A stretch of 64,000 nt of DNA from positions 62,001-126,000 of the forward strand of contig JAHBXT010000006.1 of assembly GCA_019636385.1 (NCBI GenBank), written 5' to 3'. Numbering within the stretch: the stretch's first letter is position 1; each line of letters starts with the position of its first letter. Position numbers and translations under genes: made by a program. The notes beneath the pieces were generated by a model. That model was not told the origin of the DNA. It searched no databases and worked only from the letters and a program-made list of their open reading frames with translations. Of the stretch, positions 37,052 to 46,737 are shown one piece after another. The stretch comes from Pirellulaceae bacterium (lineage in GTDB: Bacteria; Planctomycetota; Planctomycetia; Pirellulales; Pirellulaceae).

Positions 37052-38824
37052 ATGTTTTTCACGTCTTCGCCTTTTCTCAGTTTTCCACTGGCTCAGGCCG
37101 GTTCGTCATGGCTGACTGTGTGGTTGACGCCGGTTTGGTATTTAGCCACTGGAATCGCATTGGGGCTAATTGCGTTAGCGCTATGCGTACTGTTGTTTCA
37201 AGCACTGTCGCATACCCCTTGGTCGAGGTTATCCGCCAAACCGGCAGGGCATGTAGTGGCTGCAGTAATTGCCGGACTACTAACGGGATCGCTACTGTGG
37301 GTTGTGCCGGAATCGGTTTGGGGCGACGCGAAGTTGCAGGAGCCGTTGCTGCTGGGGATTGCGGCTGCGCTATTGTGTGCCTTGGTGGGCTGGGCTGTAG
37401 TGTTTTGTTGTGGGCGTCAGGCGGCAAAGAGCTCTTGGGCGACGCTATCCGAAGGGGCAGCGGGCACCATTGCTACGGTAGGGCTGATCGTCGTTTTAGT
37501 TGGCGCAGCGCTGTGGGCAATCGGCAGTCAGATGGTTACTTCTATTGTAGACCAGCCGTTGGCGGCGCTTAAGAGTATTCCGGAGGTGTTCACTTCAGGT
37601 CAGCAGCCCGCGTTGGTTGCACTCCTGGAGGCTCGTCCACCTGACGGCAATGCACCGCTGGTGGAGTTGCAAATGCCGGGGGATTTTGCTCGTGTTCACC
37701 AGTTTCGACTTTCAAGCAACACTACCATTTTGTTGGGCGATGCGCCCCATGCCGCTGATTTTTCACGAGCGCCCTATCGTTTGGCTGCTGGAGAGGCAAT
37801 CGACTGGAATCGCAGTCAGCCGCTGAGCGATTTGCCGATCGCGTACGAGCCCGGCACAGCAGTTTATGCTCAAAATCAAGAAATTGAGCCGTCGAGTGTC
37901 ACGATTGAATATCAAACCGACCCACCTGTTCCTCAGGCATCTTCATTGATAACAATTGCTTTAGCGACACTGTTGTTTGGATTGGCGGTCCTGTTGCAAA
38001 GCGCCGTCGCACCACGCGTATCAGCGGTAGCTCTGGCCACGATGAAGAATGAATTGGCCCAGCCCTTGTTTCTAGTGCTTATCGCGTTGGGCAGCGTCCT
38101 GATTTTGTTGTATGAGTTCTTGTCGTTTAATACGTTTGGTGAGGACATCAAGTTGCTCAAAGACTGTGGTATCACTACGATCATGCTGTTGGCGGCGTTC
38201 CAGGGCGTGTGGTCGGCCAGCAGCTCGATCAGCGAAGAGATCGAAGGTCGTACGGCACTGACCGTATTGAGTAAGCCCATTCAGCGCCGCAGCTTCGTGA
38301 TAGGCAAGTTCATGGGGCTGTTTTGGGTTGTGGCACTGATCTTTGTGGTTCTAGGCATCATGTTGCTGGTGGCTGTGGCCTACAAACCTATTTACGATGC
38401 CCGTGAGTCTTCTTTAGATATGCCTACTTGGCAAGCTTGTCATACGGAGATGTTGCATACGGTGCCGGGTTTGGCGATGGGGTTCATGCAGGCCATACTG
38501 CTGACTGCAGTGAGCGTAGCCTTGGCCACGCGACTGCCACTGTTAGTGAACTTGTCGATTTGTTTCGCCATCTACGTTGTGGGAAATCTATCGACCTCAA
38601 TCATCAGCAGCACTGCTGGGACGTTTCCCATCGTAGAGTTTGTCGCGCAGTTGATTGCTACAGTCATTCCCATCCTGGAGCATTTTCAGTTGCAGACAGC
38701 GATTGACGCTGATCGGCCGATCACCATGTCGCTGTTGTGCGGCAATTTGATCTATTGCCTGCTGTACGTCACCTTAGCCATGTTTCTGGCACTGCTGCTG
38801 TTCGAGGATCGGGACTTGGCGTAG
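37052..38824 (+). CDS. ABC-2 type transporter permease
   Basis: A 590-residue integral membrane protein from ATG 37052 (a TTG at 37013 in frame is possible). Four helices lie in the first 180 residues. A periplasmic beta-rich domain follows (about 190-300, VELQMPGDFARVHQFRLSSN). The C-terminal half is the ABC-2 permease core, with EIEGRTALTVLSKPIQRRSF as the cytoplasmic coupling region and five or six further helices. Such NosY/GldF-like permeases pair with a separate ATPase, which is not adjacent here. The substrate is unknown. The gene converges on a small secreted-protein gene only 9 bases from its stop. Confidence 0.82.
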   Translation: MFFTSSPFLSFPLAQAGSSWLTVWLTPVWYLATGIALGLIALALCVLLFQALSHTPWSRLSAKPAGHVVAAVIAGLLTGSLLWVVPESVWGDAKLQEPLLLGIAAALLCALVGWAVVFCCGRQAAKSSWATLSEGAAGTIATVGLIVVLVGAALWAIGSQMVTSIVDQPLAALKSIPEVFTSGQQPALVALLEARPPDGNAPLVELQMPGDFARVHQFRLSSNTTILLGDAPHAADFSRAPYRLAAGEAIDWNRSQPLSDLPIAYEPGTAVYAQNQEIEPSSVTIEYQTDPPVPQASSLITIALATLLFGLAVLLQSAVAPRVSAVALATMKNELAQPLFLVLIALGSVLILLYEFLSFNTFGEDIKLLKDCGITTIMLLAAFQGVWSASSSISEEIEGRTALTVLSKPIQRRSFVIGKFMGLFWVVALIFVVLGIMLLVAVAYKPIYDARESSLDMPTWQACHTEMLHTVPGLAMGFMQAILLTAVSVALATRLPLLVNLSICFAIYVVGNLSTSIISSTAGTFPIVEFVAQLIATVIPILEHFQLQTAIDADRPITMSLLCGNLIYCLLYVTLAMFLALLLFEDRDLA

Positions 38825-38833
38825 CTGACTGCG

Positions 38834-39325
38834 CTAGAAGCGGGGGCGTTCCTGCCTCAGAAAGTCATTGACGGTCGAAATCTCAGGCTCTTCAGGTTGT
38901 GGTTGCCACCACCAGCGAGTTGTTTTTGGTGAAGTCGCGCTGCTACCGGCCGTGTCCTTAGAAGAGGACCTGTCATCGAATGGGTTCAGGAAATCGACCG
39001 TGTTATTCCACCATCGGCGCGTGGTCCGTCGGGTTTGAGTCACCGCATTGAGTGCGGACTCCTTCACCGATGAAAAGCCAGGTAGCGTCGGCCACGAGGG
39101 GGTTGGCAGCTCGGGAAACTTCAGTCCAGAGCCTCGACTGGGTGAATCAAATACGCTGCTTGGCCGTTCAGTATTTGGGACATTGTCTTGAGAATCGCTG
39201 ATGGTCCAGGTGATCGGCTTGCCAGGTCCAGTGTTACTAGCTGCAGTGTTGCCAGATTGACCAACAGCGTATGCAGGCGCAGTTGCCAATCCCAAACACA
39301 ATAAGAGCGTCAATCTGCCGTTCAA
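38834..39325 (-). CDS. Small secreted protein, tryptophan- and serine-rich
   Basis: The frame is open from a GTG at 39349, but the TTG at 39325 has GGGAG at good spacing and starts a compact signal peptide (MNGRLTLLLCLGLATAPAYA). The mature part (about 140 residues) is low in complexity: Pro/Ser-rich, with FPELPTPSWPTLPGF, then RRWWNNTVDFLNPFDD and RWWWQPQPEEPE. No domain is recognised. It may be a small cell-surface or periplasmic factor. It converges on the ABC-2 permease. Confidence 0.6.
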   Translation of the reverse strand: MNGRLTLLLCLGLATAPAYAVGQSGNTAASNTGPGKPITWTISDSQDNVPNTERPSSVFDSPSRGSGLKFPELPTPSWPTLPGFSSVKESALNAVTQTRRTTRRWWNNTVDFLNPFDDRSSSKDTAGSSATSPKTTRWWWQPQPEEPEISTVNDFLRQERPRF

Positions 39326-39479
39326 TTTGATTCTCCCAGTGAAAATCACACCACGCCAAGCTATTCCAAGCCTAGTGTCGCGAAATTAACACAGGGAGAA
39401 TCGCAAATTACGCACAATATGTCGAGACCGCTTCCGGTAAATGCGTCACACGCCTAATTGGCAGCATTGTTCATTATGA

Positions 39480-40106
39480 CTAGGCGGTCGCGGCTGCAAA
39501 CCGTTCAGCGACGGCTGGCCAATTGACCACATTCCAGAAAGCGTTGATATAGTCGGGACGTCGATTCTGGTAATTGAGATAGTAAGCGTGCTCCCAGACG
39601 TCTAGTCCTAGGACCGGCACGCCAGCGATGCCAGCAATATCCTTCCCCATCAATGGGCTATCCTGGTTGGCCGTCGAGCCAACTGCCAGCTTGCCGTCAG
39701 CGACGTACAGCCAGGCCCAGCCACTGCCAAACCGCGTGGTGCCGGCAGCGGTAAATAATTCTTTGAATTTATCGAACGAACCGAAAGCAGCGTCGATAGC
39801 ACTGGCCAGCGAACCGCTAGGAGTGCCGCCCGCGTTTGGCCCCATCACGGTCCAGAACAGTGAATGATTGGCGTGGCCACCTCCATTATTACGCACGGCT
39901 GCCCGTTTGGCTTCTGGAACTGCCGCAAGTTTGGCGATCAGATCCTCGACGCTCATCGAATCAAATTCGGTTCCAGCAATGGCACCATTGACATTGTTGA
40001 TGTATGCCTGGTGGTGTTTGGTGTGGTGGATTTCCATTGTCCGCGCATCGACATGTGGTTCCAGTGCGTCGTAAGCATACGGTAATGAAGGTAGTTGAAA
40101 TGCCAT
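39480..40106 (-). CDS. sodA: Superoxide dismutase, Mn-type
   Basis: The start is ATG 40106 (MAFQLPSLPYAYDALEPHVD) with GAGGAAAAC upstream, giving 208 residues; the frame continues open to 40247 without similarity. Metal ligands are seen in MEIHHTKHHQAYI (His), NHSLFW (His) and LDVWEHAYYLNYQNRR (Asp, His). The motif GSTANQDSPL with Gln at the outer-sphere position, and GGGHANHSLFW, are features of the manganese type. It dismutates superoxide in the cytoplasm and has no signal peptide. A monocistronic unit with about 180 bases of upstream DNA. Confidence 0.93.
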   Translation of the reverse strand: MAFQLPSLPYAYDALEPHVDARTMEIHHTKHHQAYINNVNGAIAGTEFDSMSVEDLIAKLAAVPEAKRAAVRNNGGGHANHSLFWTVMGPNAGGTPSGSLASAIDAAFGSFDKFKELFTAAGTTRFGSGWAWLYVADGKLAVGSTANQDSPLMGKDIAGIAGVPVLGLDVWEHAYYLNYQNRRPDYINAFWNVVNWPAVAERFAAATA

Positions 40107-40293
40107 AATTGTTTTCCTCAGCCATGCAAATGAGTCGTACGAGAAGGCGCGCTGTAAGACGGCAGAGCCAATCTTAAGTGCCGCCGGGCAGCATACCAAG
40201 ACGATATTCGGGAATGCCCAGTCTGACAACCGGGGGTAGGTTGTCAATGAAACTGCTGCAACCTCAGCATCCCGGTAAGATGAGCCAAATGGC

Positions 40294-42534
40294 CTAACGC
40301 GGTTTGATGATTGAAGGACGCAATTCGTCGTCTACTTCTTCCGCGACCATATACGCCTGAAAGCTCAATAGAACCTGCTGCGCCTGGCCTTCCAAAGAAG
40401 ATAGCCGACGATCTCGTGACTTGACGGGATGCATGGTAACCAACATTAGTGTGCGGTCCTGGTAAACCGTGTTACGTCCATTGCTGCAGTACTTTACGTT
40501 TTGAATTTTAATATTCATCAACAAGGCCACCGCATGTTCACCGCGCCGCCGAGCGCTTTCCATGCTTTTAACGCGAATGGAGATCCGCTCGCCGTGGGCG
40601 GATAGGATTTCGGCTCGATGGTCACGTACAAAACCTTGCAGCTTCTGCGCGGCAATTTCCATGGGGACTGCCGTCAAGTACTCTCGCTTGGCCAACGGAC
40701 GATTCTGTCCGATAAACCAGTTTAACCAGCCACTTTTTTGATTCGATTGACTGGCTTCGGTCGTGATGCTTTCCTCTGGGAGTTTGATTTGTAATTCCAG
40801 TCTGTTTCCGCCCAGTTGTACAACGCGGTTCCGTCCAGTTTCTTTAGCGGTCATCAGAGCGCGATCAGCACGAGCCATGAACGTTTCAGCATCATCGCCT
40901 TGTTGAAGTTGCGTGACTCCGAAACTCGACGTCATTGTCTTGCCCTTGAGGGAAGGCACCGGCGTACTGCTGACAATGTGCCGCAGCTTTTCAGCTTGGG
41001 CATGTGCTGCCTGGATATCGCATGAATCGCACAGTATTACGAACTCTTCCCCGCCATAACGCGCCACAAGATCGTCCCGTCGAGCATGGTCACGCAGGAG
41101 GTTCGCAAATGTAATGAGCGCTTGATCGCCTGCCTGGTGTGAGTAGCTATCGTTGATGCGCTTGAAAAAGTCGATGTCGCACATGATCACCGAACCTGGC
41201 GTGCCCGTGGCGCTATGTTCAATGACAAATTGCTCTAAGCTGCGGTTGAGTTCTGCACGGTTTGCAACTTTTGTTAGCGGGTCTTGGGTAGCGATCGCAT
41301 GCAGCGCACGTACTTTCATTTCCAAGTCGCTCTGCAGCGATGCATCGCGGATCAGTAAAATGAATCCTGCAAAAGATCCGTCACTGGTAAACAGCGGAAT
41401 CGCCGTGAATTGAACTAGGCTTTGCCGGCCGTTCGCGTGAACTGCGGTCAGGCGTACCACGTGCTGGGTGTTGGTCTTGAGCGCTAGTTGTAACGGACAG
41501 TTTTCAGATTGAATCGGCTGGCCAGCCTCACATAGCAAACCCATCAACGTTGGGTTCCACTGGCAATATTGAACGGATTCTGAAGTGCGACCACTGAGCT
41601 GTTCAGCAGCCCGATTCCAGTGCAATATCTTGCCTTGGTTGTCGAGATAGACAGCAGCATCGGTCAGTGAATCGAGTAATCGCTGGTGAAACAGCGTGTT
41701 CACTAGGCTTTCTTCTGCCGCGCTGCCAACCAGCACCGCACCCGTGAAGGATTGGTGCGATTCTTTTGACAACTGACTGAGCCAGCGCTGGGCAATCAGT
41801 GATTCCAATTCGGGCCTGGGTTGATTGATAAGTTCTGAAAAATTGGTGACTAATTCAGGGTCGAATTGCGTTCCCGCGTGCGCAAATAACTCATCCAGAG
41901 CCTGTTCTCGACTAAACGCCGCACGAAATACCTGGACGGTCGTCATGGAATCAAAAGCATCTACAATCTGCAGCATGCGTGCCAGAGGGCACCCGGCTCG
42001 ACCAGAGTCGAATGTGTACCGCGCCTGTTCGATCGCCTGCAACAACGTATGATCTGCGCCCACACCATGCAGGATTTCTAAGCTATGGCTGGTAGTTAAA
42101 TCCATCGCATGCAGTTCGTCTCGATTCAACTGGCTGGGTTTTTGTAGAATCAAGTCAGGTACGCCAATCTTGCCGAGGTCATGGAGCAGTCCGGCAAGTT
42201 CTAACGTGTCGCGGCTTTCTGAGGGTAAACTGCAAAACGTAGCCCACTTGGAACAACCCAGGGCCACACGCAAGCAGTGAGCAGCGCTGGGCGGATGTTT
42301 GGCTCGCAAAGCATAAAATAGGCCGACGTACGGACCTAATCGGGCACGCACAAGTCGATCCTGAACTGATATATCGGTTCGCAAACGCGTCGGCGGGTGA
42401 GTTGCTGCCAATGTATCGGCAGTGGAAGCGTTCAATGATGCTTGCATCGGAGTTTGGGGCGGCAATTCTGGCAGCAACGTCAAAATGCGCACTGGGCGCA
42501 ACAGAAGATACGAAAGCCTAGGTCGGCTGGGCAT
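40294..42534 (-). CDS. HD - PAS - GGDEF signalling protein (diguanylate cyclase)
   Basis: The ATG at 42534 is preferred over a TTG at 42543; about 746 residues. Residues 85-240 are an HD/HDOD-like domain with LAGLLHDLGKIGVPDL; the GYP motif of HD-GYP phosphodiesterases is missing, the region reading RYTFDSGRAGCPLARML instead. Residues 285-405 are a PAS domain (LTDAAVYLDNQGKILHWNRA). Residues 415-575 are a GGDEF domain with active site RYGGEEFVIL and an RXXD inhibitory site (RRDD) five residues before it. It should therefore make cyclic di-GMP under product inhibition. The last 145 residues are an unrecognised alpha/beta domain. Cytoplasmic, no membrane helices. Confidence 0.85.
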   Translation of the reverse strand: MPSRPRLSYLLLRPVRILTLLPELPPQTPMQASLNASTADTLAATHPPTRLRTDISVQDRLVRARLGPYVGLFYALRAKHPPSAAHCLRVALGCSKWATFCSLPSESRDTLELAGLLHDLGKIGVPDLILQKPSQLNRDELHAMDLTTSHSLEILHGVGADHTLLQAIEQARYTFDSGRAGCPLARMLQIVDAFDSMTTVQVFRAAFSREQALDELFAHAGTQFDPELVTNFSELINQPRPELESLIAQRWLSQLSKESHQSFTGAVLVGSAAEESLVNTLFHQRLLDSLTDAAVYLDNQGKILHWNRAAEQLSGRTSESVQYCQWNPTLMGLLCEAGQPIQSENCPLQLALKTNTQHVVRLTAVHANGRQSLVQFTAIPLFTSDGSFAGFILLIRDASLQSDLEMKVRALHAIATQDPLTKVANRAELNRSLEQFVIEHSATGTPGSVIMCDIDFFKRINDSYSHQAGDQALITFANLLRDHARRDDLVARYGGEEFVILCDSCDIQAAHAQAEKLRHIVSSTPVPSLKGKTMTSSFGVTQLQQGDDAETFMARADRALMTAKETGRNRVVQLGGNRLELQIKLPEESITTEASQSNQKSGWLNWFIGQNRPLAKREYLTAVPMEIAAQKLQGFVRDHRAEILSAHGERISIRVKSMESARRRGEHAVALLMNIKIQNVKYCSNGRNTVYQDRTLMLVTMHPVKSRDRRLSSLEGQAQQVLLSFQAYMVAEEVDDELRPSIIKPR

Positions 42535-42769
42535 CCGCGTCAAAAACTACTGCCCAGGTAGCGGTTCTTTCCCGCATCGTACTGACCTTACTTTCATCAC
42601 CATCGGCACGATCGGTAATTCGATTTGAACCCAAACTACTCCGCTAACCTTACCGATTCAACCTTGACACAGCCAACACGGTTGTGAGACTCTCCCAGTC
42701 TGATACGGTCCGGAGGTACGTCAACAACACGGCCTCTGGAAGTAGGGCGGCCCAGACGTAGAGGCCGCA

Positions 42770-44551
42770 ATGTCTGGAGTCCAGAACATGGTTTTTTCTC
42801 TCAATTCGCGGATGGATCGACGCAGACGCGCATTGCGAGATGCAGCGGCCGGCGAGTCCGCTGCGATGACGTTCGAACGTGCTAGCGATCGAAAACAGCT
42901 TGAGAACCAGAATTCCGCCGTCGCAGGTACTGGTAAACGCGGGGCTGGCTACAGTGTAGATGTTCGCGCAGCCTGTGGTGTGCGATTCGTACAATTGATT
43001 CCGGTACGCCGACGTAGCTTTCTGACAATAATAGCGGCGAGCGTGACTGTGGTAGCCGGTTTGCTAATCGCGCACTATCAGGTCTACGTCAGCGGCCACT
43101 GGCCTTGGTATGGCCATCCATTGGCTTTAGCCTTGGACGCAGCTCACCCACATAGTATCGCTGCCTGGCTGGGGAGTCATTTGTGGCTACTGTGCCTGTT
43201 CTGTACCACGCTGACATTTCAGATTCGCAGACACAAGTTGGACGACTATAACGGTGAGTATCGTTTGTGGTTCTGGCTTGTTCCGACTTGCATTCTTGGC
43301 AGCATTGATTCGACCACTCATGTGTCAGAATTGTTTGGTCTCGCGCTGGATCGTTGGACTCAGTTGAACATCGGCTGGAGCGGCAAGGCCGTGATGCAGT
43401 CAACTCTGGCGGTGTTCGTGGGTGTGCTAGGTTTGCGATTGTGCTCGGAGCTAAAACGAGTGCCGCTGAGTTTGGTGTGTTGGCTATTCGGATTGATCGC
43501 TTGGGCGGGGTGCGTAGCATTGGCTCAGGAACGATTCAAGACCGATACGATCCTGTCGCTGCAAATGCGAATTTGGCTGGGGTCTGCACTGTGGCTGGGT
43601 GGACTAACTCTGGTATGGATTGCATCGCTGGCCTACCTCCGCCAAACCTATATCGACGCGCAATACCGCTTCCTGCTGCGCAGCAGGCTGGCAAAGGTTA
43701 AAAATGTTCAGCCATTCAAGGAACGGCTCAAGCTTGTTCTACCGACTAGGCTATTCCGCAGGTCAGAGGACACTCACGCCGCTGCCCCAACCAACCGTCG
43801 AACCGCATCTGCGACTTCCGAAAGTAGCAGAAGCTCTGGAGCTGCAGGTGGGGGGCTCGTGTCCTCAGCCGCGACATCGGCTCCTGGTAGCACCACACAA
43901 CGCCCGGCTCCTCTTAGCCTGGAGGCACGTAAGCGCGCAACCGAAGTTCGACCGACAGAAAACGGCAACAGCTCAGTTGCGCAGAAATCTCCCAGCAAAC
44001 AGCCAGCTGGAGCCTCGGCCAATTCAAAATCCAATGGTTGGCGGTTCAAGATTTGGCCGGGAGCAACACCTACCCCAGAAGATGCACCGGAATACAGAAA
44101 GATTCGGGCCCATGATACTGAAGGCGCGCTTGACGCCTCAAACAGCTCTGATCGGCAACAGATCAAGGCAGAAAAACAAGCTGCCAAGTTGGTACTCCGC
44201 GCCGAACAGCAGGCAGCTCGCGAGGCAAAACGGCAAGCCAGAAAACAGGCCGGAGGCAGCCGCAAGCGGTGGTGGCTACTGCCTGTTACTGCGACAGCCG
44301 CAATTCTCAGTAAGGTAAAAATGCCTTCGTTGTCGGGGTTTACACTGCCGCCGCCAGCTAGCGACGATACGTCTGGCCCGCCCACGGCCGGTGCTACTAA
44401 AGGTCATGGGGGACTGCGCGCAGTTGGGACCGAGCGGCCTCTACCAGGCACCTCTCACGGCGATCGGGATGACGAGGAGGATCTGGATTCCGATCGCTAC
44501 CTCAGTAAAGCCGAACGTCGCAGACAACGTAAGCATGGTCGAGCAGCGTAA
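42770..44551 (+). CDS. Membrane protein with long charged cytoplasmic tail
   Basis: The 593-residue protein has a basic N-terminus (RMDRRRRALRD), six or so membrane helices between residues 83 and 310 (such as FLTIIAASVTVVAGLLIAHY and LWLGGLTLVWIASLAYL), then a 280-residue tail that is largely disordered. The tail is Ser/Ala/Gly-rich, then Lys/Arg/Gln/Ala-rich with coiled-coil potential (IKAEKQAAKLVLRAEQQAAR), with a short hydrophobic stretch near residue 510 and an acidic then basic end (DRDDEEDLDSD, KAERRRQRKHGRAA). No family is recognised. Divergent from the GGDEF gene. Confidence 0.65.
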   Translation: MSGVQNMVFSLNSRMDRRRRALRDAAAGESAAMTFERASDRKQLENQNSAVAGTGKRGAGYSVDVRAACGVRFVQLIPVRRRSFLTIIAASVTVVAGLLIAHYQVYVSGHWPWYGHPLALALDAAHPHSIAAWLGSHLWLLCLFCTTLTFQIRRHKLDDYNGEYRLWFWLVPTCILGSIDSTTHVSELFGLALDRWTQLNIGWSGKAVMQSTLAVFVGVLGLRLCSELKRVPLSLVCWLFGLIAWAGCVALAQERFKTDTILSLQMRIWLGSALWLGGLTLVWIASLAYLRQTYIDAQYRFLLRSRLAKVKNVQPFKERLKLVLPTRLFRRSEDTHAAAPTNRRTASATSESSRSSGAAGGGLVSSAATSAPGSTTQRPAPLSLEARKRATEVRPTENGNSSVAQKSPSKQPAGASANSKSNGWRFKIWPGATPTPEDAPEYRKIRAHDTEGALDASNSSDRQQIKAEKQAAKLVLRAEQQAAREAKRQARKQAGGSRKRWWLLPVTATAAILSKVKMPSLSGFTLPPPASDDTSGPPTAGATKGHGGLRAVGTERPLPGTSHGDRDDEEDLDSDRYLSKAERRRQRKHGRAA

Positions 44552-44618
44552 TCCAATAAATCCAGTGGCTGGCGCATTCCGAACAGTCGATCGCACCGGC
44601 GACTACATGGAACCAACT

Positions 44619-46640
44619 TTACTCCGGAGTTGCTTGAGCAATCATTGCTCGAAACTCTGCTTCGCTCAGCACAGGAACGCCCAACTGACGAGCTTTCTCC
44701 AACTTGCTGCCAGCTTTATCGCCGGCCACAACATAGTCGGTGCTCTTGGATACCGAGCTAGCCGCCCGGCCACCGAGCTGGGCGATCAATGATTCAATCT
44801 CGTCACGTGTGTAGGTCGTTAGCGTTCCTGTAACCACCAACGTCTTGCCGGATAAGGGCTGGGTTGATTGCGAAACCCCAGTGGCCGTGTTCATCGGCTC
44901 GGACAACTGTACGCCAGCTTCTGAAAGACCGCTCAAGGTGGCCTGTCCATGTTCGCTGTGCAAAAAATCGTAAACGCTGGCCGCGATAATCTGGCCAATT
45001 TCGTCGACGCTGGCCAGTTGCTCAACCGTTGCCGCCCCCAAATTCTCAATATTCTGAAACCGTTTGGCCAACACCGTGGCCACGCGCGTTCCGACATGGC
45101 GAATGGAAACCGCAGCCAGGACGCGCGCCAAACCGCGTTGCTTGCTGGCTTGGATTGCTTGCAACAACTTCTCGGATTTGCGTTGGCCAAAATTATCTAA
45201 GGTCAATAGCTGCTCTTGGGTCAGGCGATACAGATCAGCAAAGCTGCTCACCAAACCCGCCTCGATCAATTGATCGATCACTTTTTCTCCCAGACTGTCG
45301 ATGTCCATGGCAGACCGTCCGGCAAAGTAACGCAATTGTTCGCGCAATCTCGCTGAGCAGCTTGAATTGGCGCAGCGGATGTACACTCCGCCTTGATCCT
45401 TTACCAGAGGCGAGTTGCACTGAGGACAACGAGTCGGGAATTGATAGGGTATCGAGTCCCGGCTGCGGCGATGCAGTTCCACACGGACAATATGCGGAAT
45501 GATCTTGCCAGCTTTTTCTACGACGACCCAATCGCCTACCCGGATATCTTTGCGCTGAATCTCCTCAGCGTTGTGCAGGCTGGCGCGAGAGACCGTTGTT
45601 CCTGCAAGCTGCACGGGCTCCAATTCGGCTACCGGTGTTATCGCACCCGTTTTGCCAACTTGCACGACGATCGCGTTCAATCGAGTCGTGGCTTCGTACT
45701 TTTCGATTTTATAGGCGACGACCCAGCGAGGCGATTTGGTGGTACTGCCCAGTTTTTCGCGGTCGGCGAATTGATTTACCTTCAGGACCAAGCCGTCCAC
45801 TTCAAAATCCAATTCATGCAGGTCAGCTTGGATTTGATCAATGCGCTGCAATACTTGCTGAGCGTCCTGGAATTGGAACACATGTGGGGTCACAGGCAGA
45901 CCGTACCCCCGCAGTTCGTCTAAGAAATCCATATGATTGGTCGAGCGAATCCCGTCGCAATAGCCGACTCCATGGCAAAAGAACCTCGGTCGTCGCTGGG
46001 CTGCCAGTTTCGGATCCAGCAGACGTATGGTCCCGGCAGTCACATTGCGAGTGTTCTTAAACAGCGGTAATCCGGCGCTGGCTTGTTGAAGGTTCAGTTG
46101 CGCCAAATCACTGTTGGTCATGTAAACTTCGCCACGTACTTCAAGGAGTCTAGGAGGATTTCCCAACAAGCGCAGCGGCACATCAGGGATCGTACGAATG
46201 TTGTGCGTAATGTCATCACCCACATGGCCATCGCCACGAGTGACGGCGCGCACAAGTTGTCCATCTTCATAGACAATTGCGGCAGCAACACCGTCGATCT
46301 TCAGTTCCATCACCCACTCGACCGCCACGTCGTCCAAGCCGCGTTGAACACGTGCCAAAAACGCCGCCAATTCCTCCAAACTATAGGTATTCTCGATCGA
46401 CAACATCGGCACACGGTGTTCCACTTGCCGTAAGCCGGTCAGAACCTGGTCGCCGATGCGCTGTGTGGGGCTATCGGGGCGAACTAGTTCTGGAAACTCC
46501 GCCTCCAGCGCTTTAAGCTGCTGCAACAGACGATCATATTCCAGATCGGTGATTTCAGGCTCGGCATCGACGTAGTATTTACGATCGTGATAGCGAATCT
46601 GATCGGTAAGTTGTTCGATGCGCCGCTGCGGATTTTCCAT
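44619..46640 (-). CDS. ligA: NAD+-dependent DNA ligase
   Basis: The 673-residue protein seals nicks in replication and repair. The NAD-binding Ia domain is at the N-terminus (YYVDAEPEITDLEYDRLL). The adenylation Lys lies in ELKIDGVAAAIVYEDG (about 115), with motif IIIa FFCHGVGYC, motif IV DFEVDGLVLKVN and motif V around TKSPRWVVAYKIE. The OB fold, a four-Cys zinc finger (CPQCNSPLV...CANSSCSARL), helix-hairpin-helix repeats and a C-terminal BRCT domain (LSGKTLVVTGTLTTY) follow. All parts are complete. It lies downstream of the glycerate kinase gene on the same strand with about 100 bases between. Confidence 0.95.
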   Translation of the reverse strand: MENPQRRIEQLTDQIRYHDRKYYVDAEPEITDLEYDRLLQQLKALEAEFPELVRPDSPTQRIGDQVLTGLRQVEHRVPMLSIENTYSLEELAAFLARVQRGLDDVAVEWVMELKIDGVAAAIVYEDGQLVRAVTRGDGHVGDDITHNIRTIPDVPLRLLGNPPRLLEVRGEVYMTNSDLAQLNLQQASAGLPLFKNTRNVTAGTIRLLDPKLAAQRRPRFFCHGVGYCDGIRSTNHMDFLDELRGYGLPVTPHVFQFQDAQQVLQRIDQIQADLHELDFEVDGLVLKVNQFADREKLGSTTKSPRWVVAYKIEKYEATTRLNAIVVQVGKTGAITPVAELEPVQLAGTTVSRASLHNAEEIQRKDIRVGDWVVVEKAGKIIPHIVRVELHRRSRDSIPYQFPTRCPQCNSPLVKDQGGVYIRCANSSCSARLREQLRYFAGRSAMDIDSLGEKVIDQLIEAGLVSSFADLYRLTQEQLLTLDNFGQRKSEKLLQAIQASKQRGLARVLAAVSIRHVGTRVATVLAKRFQNIENLGAATVEQLASVDEIGQIIAASVYDFLHSEHGQATLSGLSEAGVQLSEPMNTATGVSQSTQPLSGKTLVVTGTLTTYTRDEIESLIAQLGGRAASSVSKSTDYVVAGDKAGSKLEKARQLGVPVLSEAEFRAMIAQATPE

Positions 46641-46737
46641 GAGATACCTGACTGTGGAACAGGTTGCCTAACAAACCGGGCTCGGCAGCTGTGCTATTGT
46701 GCCCGACCGTTGCCGATTGCAGAACCCGTGGTTCCGG

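Noticed and set aside
44636..44650. GAGCAA-TCA-TTGCTC hairpin as ligA terminator
   Set aside because: It lies inside the coding end of ligA and lacks a T-tract; probably coincidental.
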